From positions 1,497,500 to 1,561,499 of the forward strand of contig CM046844.1 of NCBI GenBank assembly GCA_025618425.1: DNA of 64,000 nt. The letters run 5' to 3'. Position numbers and translations under genes: made by a program. This DNA is from Heliocidaris tuberculata. Taxonomy: Eukaryota; Echinodermata; Echinoidea; Camarodonta; Echinometridae. Below, piece after piece: positions 57,551 through 64,000 of this stretch (the first letter of the stretch is position 1; every line of letters starts with the position of its first letter). A model generated the notes under the pieces. That model was not told where the DNA came from. It made no database searches and saw nothing but the letters and a program-made list of their open reading frames with translations.

Positions 57551-58490
57551 GAAAAGTCATTTTAACCTATTTCAGAGAACTTTGTACTAGTTTTAAAATG
57601 AGTCCATTTTTTTGCGAATTGAGTGTCACCTGCGCAGAATACCCCTTTTCACGTTTGTAGGACGGCATTCCCTTTTATTTATAAGAAATAGAAAGAACTA
57701 CATGTATATGGATTTATTGAAATATGATTAATTATACAATGGAAAGTCAAATTAATTACACAAAGCAAATTTTTTTCGTAACTGCATGTGATCAGTTTGA
57801 TGAAACGGAAAGGTCTATTCGTTTTCTGAAATAATGATTGAAGGTAACTTCATAAAATTCGCAATACATAGAAGAGAAAAATGACTCTTTGAAATATTTC
57901 GTCATCTTTTAGATAACTTCTCGATATGATATGACCATGTTCCTTCATAATAATTGGAGACATCTTTCTTTACTTCATTAAAGTTTGTGATTTGAATTAT
58001 AAAATACATTTCTCTTGGAGTTTACAGAACGCAAGATTTGAGTGCGAAATGCACATGAAATATGTACGTTGTGTTAACCAATAATAATGATACTAATAAT
58101 GGATATTTATATAGTGCACATATTCCACCAAGTTAGGTGCTCAAGACGCTCCAATATTATCCCAACTCTAGCAAGCCTATACCGATTTGGACGCTCACAG
58201 CAGTCAATGAATTGCGCATATTTCTTCAGTTTTATAATCAAAGCAGTCATAAACAATTACTTTTGTAAATAGGAAAAAATGTATAAAAATGTAAAAATGA
58301 ATTGTAAGCAAAACAATTATTTAAAAAACCGAGATATGGCAAGCATGGCTTCTAAGGCAATTGGTTTATTCCCAGATGAAATGATATACTTTTGTCTGAC
58401 TTTTCATTATTTCTTTTTTTTTTTATTCACTGATGAACAGTCAAAAAAACAAATCCATATATGGCATGTATGGATGAGGCAAGTGCAAAT
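57551..58490. other. Spacer between the two repeat blocks
   Basis: AT-rich DNA. At about 58090-58230 the stretch GATATTTATATAGTGCACAT through CCAACTCTAGCAAGCC resembles SINE 3' parts common in marine invertebrates. The frame at 58087-58272 is not a recognisable gene. Confidence 0.4.
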
Positions 58491-58493
58491 TCC

Positions 58494-58496
<3 letters not shown>

Positions 58497-58554
<58 letters not shown>
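58497..58554. repeat. (TA)n microsatellite
   Basis: Uninterrupted AT dinucleotides of about 56 bases, followed by TTTATACATACATATATAT. Confidence 0.95.
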
Positions 58555-58559
<5 letters not shown>

Positions 58560-58683
58560 CATACATATATATCTATTTCAAACATATTACAGTAAAAAAA
58601 AAGAGCAAAACTAACCAAAACAATAATTACACTTTCCGAATTGTGTACTTCAAAGATTTGATTATGAGAACAAGTTCTAAAAG

Positions 58684-59175
58684 TTCCTTACTTCAAAGCG
58701 CCCCGTGATCATGAAGTATAGTCACCTTGAACAATGGGGGAGCTCAGGAAGATAGAGCTACCATCTACTGACAGCAGTTTCTAAAGGTCCCTTACTTCAA
58801 AGCGCCCCCTGATCATGAAGTATAGTCACCTTGAACAATAGGGTGCTTAGGGAGATAGGGCTACCATCTACTGACAGCTGTTTAGAAAGGTTCCTTACTT
58901 CAAAGCGCCCCGTGATCACGGAGTAAGTGACCTTGAACAATGGGGTGCTTAAGGGGATAAGGCTACCATCTATTGACAGCAGTTTCTAAAGGTTCCTGAC
59001 TTCAACACTGTTCAAAAACGCCCCGTGATCATGGAGGAGGTTACCTTGAACAATGGGGAAACTTTTCGGAACGGGAAAAAACAAGAGACCGATACCACAA
59101 AAACTATGCTTAGGTATAGCCATAAATAAAACCCAGGTTTATCTTATATAACTACATAAAGGCGATCACATTTCA
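58684..59175. repeat. Repeat block copy 2
   Basis: Nearly identical to 56683-57178 over 492 bp, with the same three and a half 103-bp units in the same order; only a few substitutions and two small indels near 59115-59150. Confidence 0.9.
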
Positions 59176-59267
59176 CTCCTTCTCACAACTCTGGACCCAG
59201 CCCTGTGTTTATAAAAAAACGGGTTGAAGAATGTAGGCAATGTAATGGTTAAATGACATCACGTGAC

Positions 59268-60610
59268 AACCGCGTAGCCAGAATCTAATTCTGGGGGGGG
59301 GGGGGGCGATTGTGAGCACGCAGGGGGATGGGTCCCGCACGAATAGGCTCTGACGTTTGAGCAAATTTGAGAGAAAGATAACGGCCCGTAGAACCCTTTT
59401 TTAGGCGGAAAATTACGTTCGACGCCCTGACTGCTTTTCACTTATTTGGACCCAATACTACACTGTATGTTACAGGGGTGGGAACAAACTTTTTAAAAGG
59501 ATTTTTCTCTCACTTCCCCCCGCTTTTTCGCTCTCCCTTTTTTTTTTTTTTTTTTTGGGGGGGGTGTTTTTTAGGGGGTGACTGCCCCCACTGCCCCCCC
59601 CCCGGCTACGCGCCTGCGTGACCGTACATTGATCCACCTCGGCGGTTCTCATTTTTTTCTCATTCTTTCTTTTAAAGATTTCGTATATATTCTTTGTGAT
59701 TGTGAACATGGTATTTGTGTGATTATATGGTTGATTTCTAGATAATTTTTTTATTCTCGTCTTTTCCGGACCCCCAAATTTTCACTCTGGACCCCCAAAA
59801 TTTCTAAATGGTGAAATCTGGACCCCCTTGAAAAAAAAATAGTGTGGAGCCCTGTACACTGGCGTAGCCAGGATTTTTCAATAGGGTGGGGGAGGGGGGG
59901 GGCAAATGTGGAGGATCCAACCGCTTAGCCAGGATTTCATTTAAGGGGGGGGGGGGTGGGTTGTGAGAACGAAAGTGTGCGAAATTGGTGATGAGCACGC
60001 AAGGGGGATGGGTGCAGGGAGGGGGAGTTTTCCCCCTCCTGCGCAAAGCACGAAAGCTCTGAAGTTTTATAGCAAATTTGAGAGAAAGATAACGGCTCGT
60101 AGCACCTTTTTTAGGCAGGAAGTTAGTTCGACGCCCGGACAGCTTTTCAGTTATTTGGACACAAAAATGCACTGTATGTACTGTAACAGGGGTGGGTGCA
60201 GGGGGGGGGGGAACTTTCCCCCCTCCCACGCAAAGCATGAAAACTCAGATGTTTTAACAAATTTGAGAGAAAGATGACAGCTCGTTAACAGGGAGGGGGA
60301 GTTATTTCCCCCTTCCCCTCGCGAAGCGCAAAAATTTTGATTGAAAAGTAGCGCCTTTTTAGGCTTTTTTGTCTCATTTCTCCTGCTTTTTCGCTCTCGC
60401 TTTTTTTTTTTTTTTTAGGGGCTGAATGGGGGGGGGGGGCAGCAGTGGCGGATCCAGGATTTCTTGAGGCACCTTTTTGGCACCTTTGGGCACTTTTTTC
60501 ACTCAAAAAATCTCTGACAAGCAAAAAAAAAAAAAAAAAAAAGTCCTCAGCATTTTTGGGGCCCTTTTTTGGCCCCCCTGGCCCCCCTGGCTACGCCTAT
60601 GGCCCTGTAT
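59268..60610. repeat. Cluster of CGTAGCCAGG-type element ends and G/C runs
   Basis: Repeated phrases GCGTAGCCAG, AGCACGCAGGGGGATGGGT, AAATTTGAGAGAAAGATAAC and CGACGCCC occur in two or three partial copies (59280-59475, 59925-60190, 60240-60300), with ends such as CAGTGGCGGATCCAGG (60442) and GGCTACGCCTATGG (60587). Nested and truncated hAT-like elements; I could not pair all ends. Confidence 0.6.
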
Positions 60611-60846
60611 ATTTAGTCATATAGGCCTAGTAAGTAATTCGCGATCATAATCACTGCTTAGAAGCATAAACATTCTTTTCTAGTGCAATATTTTTCCAAC
60701 AAATAAACCCTTTGTCCAGTGTCGAGTTTGAAACGGGAAGCATCATTGACGTTATACAGAAATGGATGTCTTGTAATTGACATCGTATTATGCAGACGAA
60801 CACAATCTGAGGCGATTAGCACACTCTACTATACCAATGGAAGATC

Positions 60847-60974
60847 AGGGGAGCGTTTCATCAAGTGTCTTGTCAGTGATTTTTACCGACAAATTTGCTC
60901 TCAGCCAATCAGATGCAAGGATTTCAGTAGCTTATGACAGTTGTCGGTGAAAAACACTTGATGAAACGCTCCCC
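60847..60974. repeat. GTTTCATCAAGTG-type MITE (relative of 3890-4040)
   Basis: GGGGAGCGTTTCATCAAGTG at the left and CACTTGATGAAACGCTCCCC at the right are perfect inverted repeats. The centre CAGCCAATCAGATGCAAGGA is the complement of the TTGCATCTGATTGGCTG phrase in the other copies. 128 bp. Confidence 0.85.
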
Positions 60975-61700
60975 AGAAGGTCCACAAAAATCACATCGCG
61001 TCGATCGATATCGAGCCTAGCCTCGGCCTTATCTCACGTATCATGCATGCTACTAGGCTAACCTAAATGTATTCTCCATGCATGCGTGTACTGTAAGTAA
61101 ACGAAGGAGTGGTTTCATAAACCATGATATTTACAGCAAAAATTATTAAACAGGTGAATATTTTTCGACATAAATCTGAAATAAGAGCAGCGACAATGCC
61201 ACGGTCATGGTAATACTTATAGTATACGGGCGAGGTAGGTTCGCTAGAGGCCATTGCTGTCGACGAGGCTGAGAACATGTGCTGCCCCGGCGCGGCCCCG
61301 TGAGGTAAGCTAAGGCTATCAATATTATCATGCATGCGCGCGCGCGCCGAGATAACCAGTTATCGTTAACATATATGCGCTCAAAACAAAGACAGAAGTT
61401 ACTTCATCAAGGAACGAACTCTTTCCTGTCCTCCTTTGCAGTGTCATTCGTTATTGAAATGAAAGTGAATTAGTGTTGGATCTATGTTCATTTTATGTAA
61501 TATTGGCGTAGGGAGAAATGCGAGTTCGCAAGGCCAAGGGTGCTAGTCCAAAACGAGATTTCGCGATATATTCAGGTGTTAGTAACACCATATCACACAT
61601 TCTCCCACCCGACTTCCGACTCCCACCGATTAACACTGTGTGCGCGATATTCCCGCGTTACCCGATCTCCAATCGATTAGCGCGATACATGGTGGGAATG
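60975..61700. other. Right interior of the 8.7-kb insertion
   Basis: Nothing coding recognised. Contains a short CG run (61334-61347) and GC-richer sequence with GATTTCGCGATAT, AACACCATATCACAC and TCCCGCGTTACCCGATC towards the terminal repeat. Confidence 0.4.
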
Positions 61701-61728
61701 TGTCAACTTTATTCCGATCAATACTGTA

Positions 61729-62328
61729 GATACTGTTGATGAGATAGTTGACAGGGAAAGAAGGAAGATGAATGTAGTCCTGTTTAATGTTCCAGAGTCA
61801 AAAGCAGGTAGTTTTCAAGAACGGCAGCACGAAGATACGAGTGAGATTGAAGCCATCTTCTCAACAGGCTGCCAGGTGGAAGGAGTTAGGATTATGAAAG
61901 CTACAAGGCTTGGTGGGAAAACCCAGAACCAGAACACTAAACCTAGGGTTTTGCTGGTACAACTTGAGGACGCTACACAAAAAAGCGAAATCTTAAAGAC
62001 GGCAAAGAAACTGAGAAAGACTGAGAAATGGATGAATGTCTTTATTGCTCCTGACATGACTAAGCAACAGCGAATTGAACGCAAAGCTCTAAGGGAGGAG
62101 CTTAAGAGGAGGCGAGAGGAAGGGGAAGAAAACTTGACAATTCGTCGAGGAAGGTTAGTTACGTACAACATTGATGTGATGCTCAAGCAGAAGCATGCTG
62201 AGAAGACTGCACAACCCAAAACTCGGCAGCCAGATGAAGCTGTACATGACGAGACTGACTACCAATCGTCATCGATGTTGGTAGGAGCAGTAGGAGGTGG
62301 AGGAGAGGATAATAATAGTAGCCATTGA
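61729..62328 (+). CDS. LINE ORF1, C-terminal part (RRM-like region)
   Basis: Continues ORF1 in the frame set by codon 53001: DTVDEIVDRE, then MNVVLFNVPES, ATRLGGKTQ, KPRVLLVQLED, VFIAPDMTKQQRIERKALRE, TIRRGRLVTYN. NV-(V/I)-x-FN-(V/L)-PE and the basic PD-x-TK...R-x-x-L-x-x-EL region are typical of the RNA-binding half of LINE ORF1 proteins. 199 codons, ending at TGA 62326-62328. Together with 52153-53001 the original ORF1 had about 482 codons. Confidence 0.85.
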   Translation, partial: DTVDEIVDRERRKMNVVLFNVPESKAGSFQERQHEDTSEIEAIFSTGCQVEGVRIMKATRLGGKTQNQNTKPRVLLVQLEDATQKSEILKTAKKLRKTEKWMNVFIAPDMTKQQRIERKALREELKRRREEGEENLTIRRGRLVTYNIDVMLKQKHAEKTAQPKTRQPDEAVHDETDYQSSSMLVGAVGGGGEDNNSSH

Positions 62329-62334
62329 CTACAA
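62326..62334 (+). promoter_or_regulatory. Candidate stop-codon readthrough site TGA CTA between ORF1 and ORF2
   Basis: The ORF1 stop is TGA followed directly by CTA CAA, and the downstream frame is ORF2. TGA-CTA is the established leaky context in several viral and animal genes. The six bases and the shared frame are seen; the function is inference. Confidence 0.45.
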
Positions 62335-64000
62335 GAGCATGATTGTTCAGTTTATGACAATTCAGTGATAGATGCAACTGGTAAGGATTTGAAGGTGCTT
62401 TATACTAATGCAGACTCACTACCCAATAAAATGATTGAGCTGGAGATAATTGTACGTAACTTAAATATTGATATCATTCTGGTAACAGAGGCAAAACCTA
62501 AGTTGTCTGGATCAGAAATAACTATGACATCCTTCAATTTACATGGGTTCGATATTTTTGGAAACCTTGAAAAGGTCAAGTACAACTCACGTGGAGTATT
62601 AATATACACGCGGACTTCACTAAAGGTGATTGAAGTAGATATGTTTGAGGACTTCATTGAATCTACATGGTGTATGATAGCTCTGCAAGGAAATTTAAAG
62701 CTTCTTGTAGGATGTGTTTATCGTAGCCCCTCAAGTGATGTGGAGAATGATACATTGTTAAACAGTTATTTGAAACAGTTGTCCGAAAAGAAAGCTTCAG
62801 CTGTATTTATCGCTGGTGACTTTAATTTTCCAGGGATTGACTGGAATTCATGGCATGTTGGGGGATCGACTGACAATCCTGCAAAGAAATTTTTAGATGC
62901 TCTTCAAGACTCATATTTATATCAACATGTTACTGAATATACGAGATTTAGACAGGGACAAAATCCGAGTGTTTTAGATCTCGTTATTACAAATACCGAG
63001 AACATGGTTAAAAGCCTGGAAGTATTGCCTCCATTGGGAAAAAGTGATCATTGTTGTATTGTTACTGATTTGAAAATTTCTGTTGAAGCAAGAACCAAAA
63101 CCAAGACTTCAGTGCTGAAATTAGACAAAGGAGATTATGAGAAACTTAATAATCTTCTCACTGAGATTAAGTGGAGCGAAGCGTTGAGAGACAGGACATG
63201 CTGCAATGCCTGGGAATATTTTAAAGAAGTATTTTTTGTCTGTGTTAATGAAAGTGTGCCTATATGCCAGAAAGGTGACATAAAGCATAACAAGAGCCCT
63301 TATATATCGAGAGAAGCATTAAGGCTATCCAGGAAGAAGAATAAAGCATGGAAGCTATATTTAAGTACTGAAAGTATTGTGGATTATGCTAAATATGCAA
63401 AGATAAGAAATCATCTTAGATATGTTACCAGACAAGATTGCATCAAGTATGAAGGATCACTAGCAAAGGAGGTAGCTACAAACCCAAAGAAATTCTGGAA
63501 ATATGCAAACAGGAAAATTAAAAGCAGATCTGGAATAAGTGATTTAGTTAACGCTGAAGGAAATCTTACTAGTTCTGACAGTGAAAAGGTAAAATTACTA
63601 AATGACTTCTTTACCAGTGTTTTTGTGAATGAGGATTTGTGCAATATACCTGACATTAATTGGCAGTACTCTGGTCCTGCGTTAACAAGTTTAGCTGTTA
63701 CTGAAGGAAAGGTGGAGAAGAAATTGCTTAATCTTAAAGCAAACAAATCACCAGGCCCAGATGGAATACATCCAAGATTGTTGAAGGAAACTGCACGATC
63801 TATCTCAGTCCCACTACAAATCATCTTTGAGAAGTCCTTAAACGAAGGCATTCTTCCTCGAGACTGGAAAGTGGGCAACATTACTCCTTTATACAAAAAG
63901 GGAAACAAAAAGAACGTTGAGAATTACCGGCCAATAAGTTTAACTTCGGTGGTTGGTAAGTTGATTGAAAGCTTAGTTCGAGATGCAGTGATGCAACATC
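62329..64000 (+). CDS. LINE ORF2: endonuclease and reverse transcriptase (partial)
   Basis: Open without a stop for 557 codons to the window edge, directly in frame with ORF1 after its TGA. The endonuclease motifs follow the APE family order: LYTNADSLPNK (metal-binding Asn), VTEAKP (catalytic Glu), RGVLIYTR, YRSPSS, AGDFNFPGIDW, LDLVIT, SDHCC (catalytic His). The reverse transcriptase begins with NKSPGPDGIHPRLLKE, ITPLYKKGNKKNVENYRPIS and LTSVVGKLIES. The first ATG at 62431 lies after the LYTNADSLPN motif, so initiation there would lose an active-site residue. That points to readthrough, reinitiation or non-AUG start. The catalytic YADD lies beyond the window. Confidence 0.9.

Larger units (their letters stand above)
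53002..61722. mobile_element. 8.7-kb insertion with 29-bp inverted ends, unknown family
   Basis: The left end TACAGTATTGATCGG and following AATAAAGTAGACAC is mirrored at the right (to 61728) with one mismatch in about 29 bp. ACTGTA stands at 52996-53001 and 61723-61728. Deleting 53002-61728 rejoins LINE ORF1 in frame, so ACTGTA is probably a target duplication of up to 6 bp, though it also equals the complement of the element's first six bases. CCGCGTTAC motifs occur near both ends (about 53032 and 53108 left, 61655 right). No transposase was recognised; inside are hAT-like elements, a duplicated 495-bp block and a TA microsatellite. It may be one large non-autonomous element or a small one enlarged by later insertions. 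Confidence 0.75.
51830..64000 (+). mobile_element. CR1-type LINE with an 8.7-kb insertion in ORF1; 3' end off the window
   Basis: A two-ORF non-LTR retrotransposon: ORF1 (52153-53001 plus 61729-62328) with PHD finger and RRM-like region, then ORF2 (62329 onward) with apurinic-type endonuclease and reverse transcriptase. ISLTSVVGKLIES and the PHD-bearing ORF1 point to the CR1 clade. The 5' UTR start is not defined; about 51830 is a guess because the preceding MITE ends at 51822. Apart from the insertion the ORFs are open, so the copy looks young. Confidence 0.85.

Noticed and set aside
53002..61728. Tc1/mariner assignment of the 8.7-kb insertion because TA flanks CAGT ends
   Set aside because: Removing the element with a single TA outside CAGT leaves a TAG and a frame change in ORF1, whereas removal with ACTGTA restores the frame; size and lack of transposase also do not fit. 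Not excluded.
61518..61739. A 73-residue basic frame that could be a transposase remnant of the large insertion
   Set aside because: No catalytic DDE pattern or DNA-binding motif; it overlaps the terminal repeat and looks like chance.

Overview
This window is AT-rich animal genomic DNA, not microbial. It shows exons separated by GT...AG introns, many microsatellites, dozens of small inverted-repeat transposons (MITEs), tRNA-derived SINEs and CR1/jockey-type LINEs. The mixture (tRNA-headed SINE with an ATT tail, PHD-finger CR1-like LINE, hAT-like elements with long G/C homopolymers) suggests a marine invertebrate, perhaps an echinoderm such as a sea urchin. That species guess is an inference; the sequence contains no diagnostic marker.

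Left part (1 to about 41.5 kb, minus strand): one large anoctamin (TMEM16) gene. I traced 19 coding exons, all with GT/AG borders and matching phases. They encode 867 codons from an ATG at 39491 to a donor at 347; the last coding exon or exons lie beyond the left edge. A non-coding first exon probably ends at 41261, and an alternative first coding exon may lie near 32.65 kb. All six calcium-coordinating residues of the family are kept, so the product is expected to be a calcium-gated membrane channel or scramblase. The introns are packed with MITEs, SINEs and tandem repeats, several nested inside each other.

Middle (41.5 to 49.5 kb): a frameshifted minus-strand LINE reverse transcriptase (about 41.76-43.3 kb), GAT microsatellites, then a cluster of nested hAT-like elements with long G or C runs, several with exact 8-bp target duplications.

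Right part (49.9 to 64 kb, plus strand): the first coding exon of a GABARAP (Atg8-family) gene at 49957-50046. No later exon is visible. Downstream is a Mutator-like MITE and then a CR1-type LINE. Its ORF1 (PHD finger, RRM-like region) is split by an 8.7-kb insertion bounded by about 29-bp inverted repeats. Removing the insertion with one copy of ACTGTA restores the ORF1 frame exactly. ORF1 and ORF2 (endonuclease plus reverse transcriptase, running off the right edge) are in the same frame and separated only by a TGA followed by CTA, a context known to favour stop-codon readthrough. Inside the 8.7-kb insertion a block of about 495 bp, itself made of 103-bp tandem units, occurs twice 2 kb apart.

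The most interesting items are the unclassified 8.7-kb insertion, the TGA-CTA arrangement of the LINE, the nested transposon stacks, and the alternative promoters of the anoctamin gene. No homology search was possible; family assignments rest on motif recognition.
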